Assembly: GCA_027483785.1 (NCBI GenBank)
Contig: JAIXTU010000101.1
Coordinates: 1-12,057 of the forward strand
DNA: 12,057 nucleotides
From: Flavobacterium sp.
GTDB lineage: Bacteria; Bacteroidota; Bacteroidia; Flavobacteriales; Flavobacteriaceae
Reading direction: 5' to 3'
Shown: piece by piece, positions 1-7,670 of the stretch
Position numbering within the stretch: position 1 is the first letter of the stretch
Layout: every line of letters begins with the position of its first letter
Position numbers and translations under genes: made by a program
Notes under the pieces: generated by a model
Told to the model about the DNA's origin: nothing
Seen by the model: the letters and a program-made list of their open reading frames with translations, nothing else
Database searches by the model: none

Positions 1-181
1 CCCAGCGCACTATGTTTTGAGGTTGCGCACAACAGTCGATTAGGGCTTGAACGGCACCCGCGTATAGTCCTTCAGTAACGGTATCGTTCCACTCTGAAAC
101 AACAATCCCAAACCGAAAATCTTTCGCGTTTGGGATTGAAGCTTTATCGTAGTTCGACAGATTGGTATTTGCTGTCGCCAT
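1..181 (-). CDS. ribH: 6,7-dimethyl-8-ribityllumazine synthase, N-terminal part (cut by window edge)
   Basis: Lumazine synthase condenses 5-amino-6-ribitylamino-uracil with 3,4-dihydroxy-2-butanone 4-phosphate in the penultimate step of riboflavin synthesis, in the cytoplasm, usually in pentameric or icosahedral assemblies. The first 60 residues are visible, beginning MATANTNLSNYDKASIP. The strand-1 motif FGIVVSEWNDTVTEGLYAGA (residues 24-43) carries the aromatic residue W31 followed by N32, where the family binds the pyrimidine substrate. The rest of the protein, including the phosphate-binding and catalytic histidine region, lies outside the window. The ATG is 10 bases beyond the stop of the upstream TPR gene on the same strand, so the two are very probably cotranscribed. 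The call is confident on the N-terminal motif; integrity of the remainder cannot be judged. Confidence 0.93.
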   Translation of the reverse strand, partial: MATANTNLSNYDKASIPNAKDFRFGIVVSEWNDTVTEGLYAGAVQALIDCCAQPQNIVRW

Positions 182-191
182 AGATTTTTAT

Positions 192-974
192 TTATTGAGC
201 TAGACCAATGAAGGTGTCTGCTTGCTGTCCTTCTGGAGTACTCTCATACGATTCTTTAATCGACGTGAAAAATTTCAATGCCTCAGCTTTCTTGCCTAAA
301 GCTAAAGCTGCTTTACCTGCTTTCAATAAGAAACGCGGTGTAGTAAAATCGTTTTGCTCCATTTCAGACGCTTTAACGTATTGATCTAAAGCTTGTTGAA
401 GCTGATTTTTTTCCGCGTAAGCGTCGCCAATCGCACCAGTAGCTAAAATCGAAAGGAAGCGATCTTTACCTTGGAACTTCTCTAAGTACGAAATTGCTTT
501 ATCGAAATCTTTCAAATTCAAATAAGCCATACCCGCATAGTAGTTAGCCATATTTCCCGCATCGGTTCCGCTATATTCATCGGCTATTTTAACAAAACCA
601 AATTTACCTTCGCTACCGTTCAGTGCTAATTTGAAAAGCGAATCGCTCTTAGTGCCATCAAGTGCTTTGGTGAAGTTTTGCTGAGCTAAGTACATTTGGC
701 TTCCCGCATCTTCTTCCTTAGGCTCCACAATAAATTTAGTGTAAGCAAAGTAACCAACAACCGCTAAAGTTACGGCTCCGATAACACCTAAGATAACATT
801 CTGGTTTTTAGCAACAAAAGCTTCTGTTTTCGAAGCAGTTTCGTCTAAAGTATTAAAAACACCAGCGGTCGTACTTTGGCTTTCGTCGATATTGATATCT
901 TCAACTACCTCAACTTGCTCTTTCTCCTCTTTTGGTTTCGGTGCTTTATAACCTCTTTTATTGTATGTTGCCAT
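192..974 (-). CDS. Membrane-anchored TPR protein (YfgM-like)
   Basis: This is a 260-residue protein with a charged, Lys/Glu-rich N-terminal tail (residues 1-58), one transmembrane helix (about 59-79, VILGVIGAVTLAVVGYFAYT) and a helical C-terminal domain containing tetratricopeptide-like repeats (about 143-172, NYYAGMAYLNLKDFDKAISY, and about 177-205). The layout, a single N-terminal helix followed by TPRs, is that of YfgM / ancillary SecYEG-subunit-like proteins, which are thought to place the TPR domain outside the cytoplasmic membrane. A role in handling secreted proteins is inference. I chose the ATG at 974. A longer frame beginning with TTG at 1004 would start inside the apparent promoter element at 1002-1009, and the peptide from 974 (MATYNKRGYKAPKP) is a plausible start. 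It lies 10 bases upstream of ribH and diverges from recF. Confidence 0.85.
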   Translation of the reverse strand: MATYNKRGYKAPKPKEEKEQVEVVEDINIDESQSTTAGVFNTLDETASKTEAFVAKNQNVILGVIGAVTLAVVGYFAYTKFIVEPKEEDAGSQMYLAQQNFTKALDGTKSDSLFKLALNGSEGKFGFVKIADEYSGTDAGNMANYYAGMAYLNLKDFDKAISYLEKFQGKDRFLSILATGAIGDAYAEKNQLQQALDQYVKASEMEQNDFTTPRFLLKAGKAALALGKKAEALKFFTSIKESYESTPEGQQADTFIGLAQ

Positions 975-1001
975 TCGTAATTGTTCTAAATTTGTGAGGT
1001 G

Positions 1002-1009
1002 CAAAAATA
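1002..1009 (-). promoter_or_regulatory. Bacteroidota -7 promoter element for TPR gene and ribH
   Basis: On the minus strand this reads TATTTTTG, a full match to the Bacteroidota -7 consensus TAnnTTTG. A TTG lies about 16 bases upstream, slightly closer than the usual 17-23 spacing. Transcription would begin near 995, leaving a leader of about 20 bases before the ATG at 974. This supports the shorter start for the TPR protein. Confidence 0.55.
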
Positions 1010-1054
1010 TAATTTTTTGTCAAACCAAAAAGCCCAATTTTTCGATTTATTAAA

Positions 1055-1062
1055 TACCTTTC
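1055..1062 (+). promoter_or_regulatory. Possible -7 promoter element for the recF operon
   Basis: TACCTTTC matches TAnnTTTG with one mismatch at the last base. It sits 53 bases upstream of the recF ATG in the 140-base divergent gap, where a plus-strand promoter is expected. No clear -33 TTTG is visible, so the call is tentative. Confidence 0.35.
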
Positions 1063-1114
1063 TGCCGCAGCCGCGATTTGGTTTTCTGCAGAGGCCTTTC
1101 GGCGAAAATTTTTT

Positions 1115-2194
1115 ATGGTACTACAAGAGCTACATTTGCTGAATTATAAGAATTTTGAAGAAGCATCGTTCGAGTTTGATGCAGGTTTAAACGCCATTGT
1201 AGGTAAAAATGGCATTGGAAAAACCAATGTACTAGACGCCATTTACCACCTAAGTTACGGTAAAAGTTATTTTAATCCGCTGGCTGTTCAGAATATTCGT
1301 CACGATGCCGACTTCTTTGTAATCGACGGCAAATACAACGTTGACAATAAAAACGAACAATTGATTTGCAGCCTAAAACGCGGTCAAAAAAAGGTGCTCA
1401 AACGAAACGGCAAGGCTTATGAGAAGTTTTCAGAACATTTAGGTTTTGTACCTGCCGTTTTAATTTCGCCCGCCGATCGCGATTTAATTACGGAAGGAAG
1501 TGAAAACAGACGAAAATTCGTTGATACCATACTCGCATCGACCGACCCACTCTATCTGCAAGCCGTAATTCAATACCAACGAATTTTGGCGCAGCGAAAC
1601 GCCTTACTAAAGTTCTTTGCTAAAAATCTGACTTTCGACAACGATACACTTCAAATCTACAACGCGCAACTCGATCGGGAAGCACAACTGATATTTGAAC
1701 GGCGTTTAGCGTTTATCGAACCCTTCAACGCGCTGTTTCAAGAATATTATGCGGCCATTTCGGGACAGGCTGAAAGCGCCGAAATTTCTTATAAATCGGA
1801 TTTAAGTCTAAGTGGATTTTTTGATTTACTTCTCGAAAGTTTGCCCAAAGATCGCGTCCTACAATTTACAACTGTTGGTATCCATCGCGACGATTTCGAA
1901 TTCAAACTCAACAAACACAACATAAAAAAGTTTGGCTCGCAAGGACAACAAAAGTCGTTTCTCATTGCATTAAAGCTGGCACAATTTACCATGTTGCATC
2001 AAAAAATTGGAAAAAAACCCATTTTCCTATTCGACGATATTTTTGACAAACTCGACGAATTCCGCGTGCAATACATTATTGATCTGGTGGCAAAAAGTAG
2101 CTTCGGACAGATTTTCGTAACCGATACCCACGAAGACCGAACGCTGAAAGTACTTACAGCTGCTGGAATTTCGTATAAAATCTTTAATCTATAA
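1115..2194 (+). CDS. recF: DNA replication and repair protein RecF
   Basis: RecF is a cytoplasmic SMC-like ATPase that acts with RecO and RecR to load RecA at single-strand gaps and stalled forks. The 359-residue length is normal for the family. The N-terminal strand LHLLNYKNFEEASFEF is typical. Walker A is GKNGIGKT (residues 30-37), with K36 and T37 as nucleotide-binding residues. The ABC signature is SQGQQK (275-280), and Walker B with the D-loop is FLFDDIFDKLD (304-314). The ATG at 1115 puts the family-conserved first strand at residue 3. It is the first gene of a plus-strand cluster and is divergent from the TPR/ribH pair. It is not beside dnaA, dnaN or gyrB here, which is common in Bacteroidota. 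The 24-base gap to the next gene suggests cotranscription. Confidence 0.97.
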   Translation: MVLQELHLLNYKNFEEASFEFDAGLNAIVGKNGIGKTNVLDAIYHLSYGKSYFNPLAVQNIRHDADFFVIDGKYNVDNKNEQLICSLKRGQKKVLKRNGKAYEKFSEHLGFVPAVLISPADRDLITEGSENRRKFVDTILASTDPLYLQAVIQYQRILAQRNALLKFFAKNLTFDNDTLQIYNAQLDREAQLIFERRLAFIEPFNALFQEYYAAISGQAESAEISYKSDLSLSGFFDLLLESLPKDRVLQFTTVGIHRDDFEFKLNKHNIKKFGSQGQQKSFLIALKLAQFTMLHQKIGKKPIFLFDDIFDKLDEFRVQYIIDLVAKSSFGQIFVTDTHEDRTLKVLTAAGISYKIFNL

Positions 2195-2218
2195 TTTATA
2201 TTCATTTACCTTCGTACT

Positions 2219-2911
2219 ATGAGAATAATGCATCTAATTTCATACGCCATTTTACTGTTAATCGGTTCCTCGTGTCAGGGACAAACGACCGATTTTAAAC
2301 AAGTAGATGTAGCTGAATTTCAAAAACTTGCGCTACATAAAGACGCACAACTGTTAGACGTACGTACTCCCGGAGAATTCAAAAACGGAACGATTTCCAA
2401 ATCGAAAAATATCGATTGGAATGGTGCTGATTTCAATACAGAGGTACAACAACTCGACAAAGAAAAACCTGTGCTCGTTTTTTGTTTGAGTGGTGGAAGG
2501 AGCAAAAAGGCGGCAGCTGCTTTGGTTTCGAACGGCTTTAAGAACGTTTTCGAACTAAAAGGGGGCTACAGTGCGTATCAAAACCAAGCACAGCTAACCA
2601 TTCCCGAAAATCAGAAAGGAATATCTGTAAACGATTTTCAAGCAAAATTACGCGCACAAAAAAAGACGTTGGTTGTATTTTCGGCCTCATGGTGCGCGCC
2701 TTGTATCAAAATGAAACCCGAAGTTGAAGCTTTTGAAAAGGCGCATCCAGAAGTACAAGTGTTGCGAATAGATGTAGAAGCAAATAAAGTACTTGCTAGA
2801 GAATTCAACGTAACCACTCTTCCGTATGTACAATTTTACGAAGCTGGCAAACTAAAGTGGGCAGAAATAGGTTCGTTCACAGCCGATCAATTTGAAGAAA
2901 AAACAAAATGA
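2219..2911 (+). CDS. Rhodanese-thioredoxin fusion lipoprotein
   Basis: This 230-residue two-domain protein begins with a lipoprotein signal peptide (hydrophobic residues 5-17, lipobox IGSSC with acylated C19), so it should face the periplasm. Residues about 26-123 form a rhodanese domain: LLDVRTPGEF (45-54) is the conserved substrate-domain motif and CLSGGRS (89-95) is the active-site loop with C89. Residues about 135-227 form a thioredoxin domain with WCAPC (158-162, redox cysteines C159 and C162) and the cis-proline loop TTLP (P202). Both active sites look intact. The fusion suggests sulfur transfer or persulfide handling linked to thiol reduction in the envelope; the actual substrate is unknown. 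ATG at 2219 supplies Arg2 as the positive n-region; a second ATG at 2228 would remove it. Its last bases overlap the next start (ATGA). Confidence 0.9.
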   Translation: MRIMHLISYAILLLIGSSCQGQTTDFKQVDVAEFQKLALHKDAQLLDVRTPGEFKNGTISKSKNIDWNGADFNTEVQQLDKEKPVLVFCLSGGRSKKAAAALVSNGFKNVFELKGGYSAYQNQAQLTIPENQKGISVNDFQAKLRAQKKTLVVFSASWCAPCIKMKPEVEAFEKAHPEVQVLRIDVEANKVLAREFNVTTLPYVQFYEAGKLKWAEIGSFTADQFEEKTK

Positions 2912-3579
2912 TACAGCAAGAAGCGATAGCATTTTTAAAGGATCTGGCCGAAAACAACAACCGCGATTGGTTTCAAAGTAAACAAGATAGCTACCAAAAG
3001 TATCGAAAGCACTATTTGGAATTGGCGCAAGAATTACTGTCAGGGGTTCAAGAATTCGATTCAGGAATGGCCGATGTAGAAGCTAAAAAAGTGGTTTTTC
3101 GCATCAATCGCGACATTCGATTCTCCAAAGATAAATCGCCTTACAAAACGCATATGGGCTTTTGGATTTCGCCCTCACATGCCAACAATCCGAAAGCAGG
3201 ATATTATTTGCACGTTGATCCCAAAGGAAGTTTTCTCGCCGGAGGAATTTACATGCCCGAGGCCAAAGATTTGAAGAAAATCCGCACAGAAATAGCCTTC
3301 TTTTACGACGATCTACAGGAAATACTTTCGGAAAAAAAGTTTAAGGCCGCTTTCGAAGATTTACAACGCGACGAGCACACTTTAAAGACGGCTCCAAAAG
3401 ATTTCGAAAAAGATCATGCAGCCATCAAACACTTACAACTAAAGAGTTTCATCGTACAACGCGATATTCCGTTCGACGATCTATTTAAGAGCAATTTCGT
3501 TTCTGATGTTGTTGCGTATTTCAAATTAATAAAACCTTTAAACGACTTTTTAAATCGCGCTTTCGACGTTGCCGACTAA
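2908..3579 (+). CDS. DUF2461 family protein (TIGR02453-like)
   Basis: This is a 223-residue soluble protein with no signal peptide or membrane segment. Recognisable family features are FLKDLAENNNRDWFQSKQ (residues 9-26), the basic block FRINRDIRFSKDKSPYKTH (64-82) and GYYLHVDPKGSFLAGGIYMP (98-117), which match my recollection of the DUF2461 / TIGR02453 family. The length fits. The biochemical function of this family is not established, and I assign none. The conserved Arg/Lys cluster around RFSKDKSPYK suggests binding of a phosphate- or nucleic-acid-like ligand, but that is inference. The start overlaps the preceding stop as ATGA, and its own stop shares a base with the next start (TAATG). 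Translational coupling in both directions is therefore likely. Confidence 0.85.
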   Translation: MIQQEAIAFLKDLAENNNRDWFQSKQDSYQKYRKHYLELAQELLSGVQEFDSGMADVEAKKVVFRINRDIRFSKDKSPYKTHMGFWISPSHANNPKAGYYLHVDPKGSFLAGGIYMPEAKDLKKIRTEIAFFYDDLQEILSEKKFKAAFEDLQRDEHTLKTAPKDFEKDHAAIKHLQLKSFIVQRDIPFDDLFKSNFVSDVVAYFKLIKPLNDFLNRAFDVAD

Positions 3580-4661
3580 TGAAAAGAAAGATTTTATTTT
3601 TAGGTGAAGTGTACCGTGCCGACGCCCAAACTTGGATGCGCGGACTCGAAATCTATGGCGATTTTGAATTCGTGACTTGGGAATTAGGACATGGCGGCTA
3701 CAGTTTTAAAGATCGAACGCAGCGGATGTTCGAGTATTTATTTTGTTTGCCAAAGATACAGCGCATTATTCGTGAAGAACGCCCAGATATGGTAATTGCA
3801 GAGCGAACAACCAGTTACGGATTTCTAGCTGCGCTTTCGCAAGTAAAACCCTGTGCGATTGCACAACAAGGACGAACCGATTTATGGCCCGAAAATTCAA
3901 TATTTTATCCGTTAAAAAAAGCCATACAAAGCTACGCATTTAAAAAAGCGGATTTGATTCATGCTTGGGGTACTGTTATGACGCATTCAATGAAGGTAGC
4001 CGGTGTAGATATGGATAAAGTGTTGGTTTTACCTAAAGGAATTGACACCGACCGCTTTTATTTTACGCGCTTTCCCGAAGCGGAACCTAAATTAAAGTGC
4101 ATTGTCACGCGAAGTTTACTTCCTGAATATCGACACGATTTAGTGTTAAAAGCCTTTGGAATATTAAAGCAAGGAAATATTGATTTTCAACTAACTATAA
4201 TTGGTGACGGTGCGCAAAAAGAACAGTTGGAAACCCTTGCTCGCGAGCTAAACATTAGCGAAGAGGTTGGTTTCACAGGCCGAATTCCCAATACAGCATT
4301 ACCCAAATTATTGTCGGAACACCCCATTTATATTTCAATGCCGGAAACCGAGGGCGTTTCAGCATCGCTTTTTGAAGCCATGGCTGCGGGCTGTTTTCCA
4401 GTGGTAAGCAATATACCCGGAAACCAATCATTTATTACTGATTTAGAAAACGGATTGCTCGTTTCCGCATCCCCACAGAAACTAGCAGATTCGCTATTAT
4501 GGATCGGCGAAAACAAATATAAAATCGTTGAAGCTACCCAAAAAAATAGAGAATTTGTAGTCCAAAATGCGAATTATCACGTAAATATGAAGATAATCGC
4601 AGCGCGCTATCACAAACTAATCGACCAAAAACAACATGTGTGGAATAACCGGAATATTTAA
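3579..4661 (+). CDS. GT4-type (GT-B fold) glycosyltransferase
   Basis: A 360-residue cytoplasmic or peripheral membrane glycosyltransferase. The C-terminal nucleotide-sugar-binding half is clear: LTIIGDGAQKEQLETLAREL (205-224), the loop VGFTGRIPNTALPKLL (230-245), and the EX7E motif with E258 and E266 inside PETEGVSASLFEAMAAGCFP. The N-terminal half starts with a Rossmann-like strand (KILFLGEV) as expected for acceptor binding. There is no signal peptide. It should transfer a sugar from a nucleotide donor onto a lipid-linked or polysaccharide acceptor with retention of configuration; donor and acceptor cannot be read from sequence. The start overlaps the previous stop (TAATG), and its last 26 bases overlap the beginning of the downstream amidotransferase, so the two are tightly linked and may act on the same glycan. 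Confidence 0.9.
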   Translation: MKRKILFLGEVYRADAQTWMRGLEIYGDFEFVTWELGHGGYSFKDRTQRMFEYLFCLPKIQRIIREERPDMVIAERTTSYGFLAALSQVKPCAIAQQGRTDLWPENSIFYPLKKAIQSYAFKKADLIHAWGTVMTHSMKVAGVDMDKVLVLPKGIDTDRFYFTRFPEAEPKLKCIVTRSLLPEYRHDLVLKAFGILKQGNIDFQLTIIGDGAQKEQLETLARELNISEEVGFTGRIPNTALPKLLSEHPIYISMPETEGVSASLFEAMAAGCFPVVSNIPGNQSFITDLENGLLVSASPQKLADSLLWIGENKYKIVEATQKNREFVVQNANYHVNMKIIAARYHKLIDQKQHVWNNRNI

Positions 4662-6519
4662 AATTAAAGATAACCTCTTTACAGAAAGAGCGCTTCTTGA
4701 AAAAATGACGCTCGCATTGGAGCATCGCGGTCCGGACGACTACGGTTATTACACCGCTTCGAATTGCGGATTCGGTCACCGACGTTTATCCATACTCGAT
4801 CTATCGTCGGCGGCGCATCAACCATTTACATCCGCAAATGGGCGTTTTGTAATTACGTATAACGGCGAAATCTACAATTTCAAAGAATTAGCCGACGAAC
4901 TTCGCGCCGACGGTTTTAAGCTAAAATCAAATTCAGATACTGAAGTGTTAGTGGAATGCTATAGTAAGTACGGAACTGCCATTTTACCTCGCTTACGCGG
5001 CATGTTTGCTTTTGCCGTTTACGATACGCAAGAGCGCAGCCTCACACTTGTTCGCGATCGCATGGGTGTAAAGCCGCTCTATTACACCACACAAGGAAAC
5101 ACGTACCTGTTTGCAAGTGAACAAAAAGCGCTTTTTAGTGCCGATATTCCAATTGTATTAGCTACCGAAAGTATCAAAGAATACTTTTTTAATCGCTTCG
5201 CTGCAGGGACAAGCACGCTTTTTGCAAACATCAAAAAAGTGTTACCCGGTCATTTTATAAAAATCAGCACACAAGGCTACAGTAGCGAAACTCGATGGTG
5301 GAATTTGGGTGAAGAAATTGCAAAGACTTCTCTAATCAATGACCCGGTAGGGTGGTTTACAGAAACTTTCGACGAATCGGTGGCTTTACGCATGGTTAGC
5401 GACGTTCCTGTTGGCTTAATGCTTAGCGGCGGACTCGATTCTACGGCTGTGGCGGCTTCCTTATTTCAACAGCAGTTTAAAAACATCAATACCTTTAATG
5501 TTGCTTTCGCAGAAGCCGAACACGACGAATCGCAGTTAGCTCGCAAAGTATCGAGCCTGTTCGGTTTCAAACACCATGAGTTGGAAATTAACGGCAGCGA
5601 TTTTTACGACAATTTATTGAAATCCATTTATTTACAAGACGAGCCGCTTACGCATTTGAGCGAACCGCATTTGCTTGCTTTAGCGGGTTTAGCAAAATCG
5701 AATGTAAAAGTGTTGCTTTCGGGTGAAGGCGCCGACGAATTGTTTGGAGGTTATGTACGCTACAAACCGCTCGCCTATCCAAATTTAATTCATGCGGCTC
5801 GAGTAAGCGGTGCTTTGGAACTTTTCCGGAGTTCGAAAAGATTGGATAAACTATATCGGTATTCGCAAATTAGCTCTAATGATGCCCGCGTTATCTATAA
5901 CGGAAGCAACTTATACCCGAACGATATAAAAAAACTGTACAATCTGGCTTCCGAGCCTGAAAACGCTTACCGCTACCAAATTTTGACTGAAGCAAAACAA
6001 CTGTATCCCAACAATTTACAAAGACAGGCTCTGTACTTTGATCAGCATACTTATTTGGCGTCGTTACTCGATCGAAACGACCGTTGTACCATGGGAGCAT
6101 CGATTGAATGTCGGGAACCGTTTCTCGATCACAAACTGATCATCGGCGCAGGAAAATTAGCCGATCGTTGGTTGTTCACTGGAAAAAAAGGTAAATATGT
6201 ACAGAAACAATCGTTGATGAAACGCTTGCCAAAAGAAGTAACCGATTTCAGAAAAGTTGGCTTAAGTGCGCCATACGCCAAGTATTTAACCCAAATAGAT
6301 ACCTTGCGAAACGATGTTGAAGCACTGCGAAAAAGTCCGATTTTCGAATTGCCTTACTTCAAAAATATTGACAAGAACCGTTTGGTGAATGAGTTTTTCA
6401 AAAATCCGAATCAATATACTGCGGTAATAACACCTTTATTGGTTTTTCACTTGTGGCATAAAATCTATAACGCGAAATTTGGCAGCATAATCACCGACGC
6501 ACCAATTGAATTTATATGA
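4636..6519 (+). CDS. asnB: AsnB-type glutamine-hydrolysing asparagine synthase / glycan amidotransferase
   Basis: A 627-residue enzyme with two domains. The N-terminal class II glutaminase has nucleophile C2 exposed after Met removal (MCGITGIF), R49 in GHRRLSILDLS and the NGEIYN motif (76-81). The C-terminal synthetase has the PP-loop SGGLDS (264-269) that binds ATP pyrophosphate, GEGADELFGGY (363-373) and CTMGASIECREPFLDH (484-499). All expected residues are present. The obligatory Cys2 fixes the start at 4636 despite a 26-base overlap with the glycosyltransferase. The family makes asparagine from aspartate, glutamine and ATP, but relatives amidate sugars in O-antigen clusters (WbpS-type) or diaminopimelate in peptidoglycan (LtsA / B. 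subtilis AsnB). Lying between a glycosyltransferase and murB, an envelope role is plausible here but unproven. Its stop overlaps the murB start (ATGA). Confidence 0.92.
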   Translation: MCGITGIFKIKDNLFTERALLEKMTLALEHRGPDDYGYYTASNCGFGHRRLSILDLSSAAHQPFTSANGRFVITYNGEIYNFKELADELRADGFKLKSNSDTEVLVECYSKYGTAILPRLRGMFAFAVYDTQERSLTLVRDRMGVKPLYYTTQGNTYLFASEQKALFSADIPIVLATESIKEYFFNRFAAGTSTLFANIKKVLPGHFIKISTQGYSSETRWWNLGEEIAKTSLINDPVGWFTETFDESVALRMVSDVPVGLMLSGGLDSTAVAASLFQQQFKNINTFNVAFAEAEHDESQLARKVSSLFGFKHHELEINGSDFYDNLLKSIYLQDEPLTHLSEPHLLALAGLAKSNVKVLLSGEGADELFGGYVRYKPLAYPNLIHAARVSGALELFRSSKRLDKLYRYSQISSNDARVIYNGSNLYPNDIKKLYNLASEPENAYRYQILTEAKQLYPNNLQRQALYFDQHTYLASLLDRNDRCTMGASIECREPFLDHKLIIGAGKLADRWLFTGKKGKYVQKQSLMKRLPKEVTDFRKVGLSAPYAKYLTQIDTLRNDVEALRKSPIFELPYFKNIDKNRLVNEFFKNPNQYTAVITPLLVFHLWHKIYNAKFGSIITDAPIEFI

Positions 6520-7541
6520 CGCCCGACAAAAACGTATCGCTAAAGCCGTTCAACACCTTTGGAATTGATGTAACAGCCCAAGAACTTTACACGGCAAACA
6601 CTTTGATTGAGCTAGTAGAAATTGTCGAAGAATTGAAAGACAGCAACTACTTTGTTTTAAACGGAGGCAGTAACATATTGTTGAGTCGAGATATTGAAAT
6701 TCCGGTAGTTCGAATTAATTTTTCGGGAATTGAAATTCTTGATGAAGACGACGATTTTGTTTGGATAAAAGCGCAAGCCGGACAAAATTGGCACGAATTG
6801 GTGCTATACAGTTTGGAAAATGGCTACGGCGGATTGGAAAATTTATCGCTCATTCCCGGAAACACGGGAACTGCACCGATGCAAAACATTGGCGCCTACG
6901 GCGTGGAAATAAAAGACGTAATGGTATATTGCGAAGCTTTGCACCGAAAAACAGCAGAATTTAAAACCTTCCATACCGACGATTGTCAATTTGCGTATCG
7001 CGAAAGCATTTTCAAAGGAACGCTAAAAGATACGTACATCATTACCGCAGTTGTATTCAAACTCACAAAACGCAACCACCAGTTACATTTGAATTACGGT
7101 GATATCTTGCAAGAACTTGAAAATGCAGGGATCAGTAAGCCAACGCCCGCAGATGTAAGTCGTGCGGTGATTAAAATCCGCCAATCAAAACTTCCCGATC
7201 CAAAAGTCTTGGGAAACAGCGGTAGTTTTTTCAAAAATCCGATTATCAATGCCGATAAATTTGCGGAAGTGCTGGCCAAACATCCCGATATTAAATATCA
7301 TTTACTCGAAGATGGTACAGTAAAAGTACCAGCGGGATATTTGATCGAAAAATGCGGTTACAAAGGAATTCGACGCGGCGACGCAGGAGTGCATGAAAAA
7401 CAAGCGTTGGTGCTTGTAAATTATGGTTCGGCGAGCGGACCTGAGTTGTACCAATTAGCCTTGGAAGTCAAACAAGTGGTTTTCGATACGTTTGAAATAC
7501 TTATTGAACCCGAAGTTAATTTAGTTCCTGAATCGGTTTAA
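6516..7541 (+). CDS. murB: UDP-N-acetylenolpyruvoylglucosamine reductase (MurB)
   Basis: MurB is the cytoplasmic FAD enzyme that reduces UDP-GlcNAc-enolpyruvate to UDP-MurNAc with NADPH. At 341 residues it matches the E. coli-like type I length. The FAD-binding part shows VLNGGSNILLSRD (47-59) and the glycine/asparagine motif GNTGTAPMQNIGAYGVEIKD (115-134). YRES at 161-164 supplies the active-site arginine region; GNSGSFFKNP (233-242) carries the proton-donor serine, S237. The C-terminal EPEVNL (331-336) has the catalytic glutamate, E333 by analogy to E. coli E325. The ATG is embedded in the asnB stop (ATGA), so translation should be coupled. It is the last gene of the cluster begun by recF and is followed by a 129-base gap with a new promoter. 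Confidence 0.97.
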   Translation: MTPDKNVSLKPFNTFGIDVTAQELYTANTLIELVEIVEELKDSNYFVLNGGSNILLSRDIEIPVVRINFSGIEILDEDDDFVWIKAQAGQNWHELVLYSLENGYGGLENLSLIPGNTGTAPMQNIGAYGVEIKDVMVYCEALHRKTAEFKTFHTDDCQFAYRESIFKGTLKDTYIITAVVFKLTKRNHQLHLNYGDILQELENAGISKPTPADVSRAVIKIRQSKLPDPKVLGNSGSFFKNPIINADKFAEVLAKHPDIKYHLLEDGTVKVPAGYLIEKCGYKGIRRGDAGVHEKQALVLVNYGSASGPELYQLALEVKQVVFDTFEILIEPEVNLVPESV

Positions 7542-7670
7542 AGTAAAATGTGCGAAAGTTTCGTGCTTTGGTATTCATTACTTTGAGAAGTAGCCAACTG
7601 AAATCCGACAAAATTTTTTAATCGAACGCAGCTTTGTACCTTTGCCGCCGACAAAACTGAACAGCTAGCT
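7542..7670. other. Intergenic gap between murB and GT2 gene
   Basis: This 129-base gap holds no credible gene. A 7-base inverted repeat, AAAGTAA (7540-7546) and TTACTTT (7578-7584), could form the base of a hairpin after murB, but the loop is long and there is no T-run directly after it, so it is not a convincing intrinsic terminator. The 3' part carries the promoter for the next gene. Confidence 0.5.
7637..7644 (+). promoter_or_regulatory. Bacteroidota -7 promoter element for GT2 / sigma factor pair
   Basis: TACCTTTG is a perfect match to TAnnTTTG and lies 26 bases before the ATG at 7671, leaving a leader of about 20 bases. A T-run around 7614-7619 stands at roughly the -33 position, but no TTTG is present. 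Presence here argues that the GT2 and sigma factor genes form a transcription unit separate from recF-murB. Confidence 0.6.

Noticed and set aside
975..1004. TTG start giving 10 extra residues on the TPR protein
   Set aside because: The TTG lies inside the -7 promoter element, so it should not be in the transcript. ATG at 974 is the better start.
7540..7584. Inverted repeat AAAGTAA/TTACTTT after murB as a terminator
   Set aside because: The stem is short and AT-rich, the loop is over 30 bases, and no T-run follows directly.
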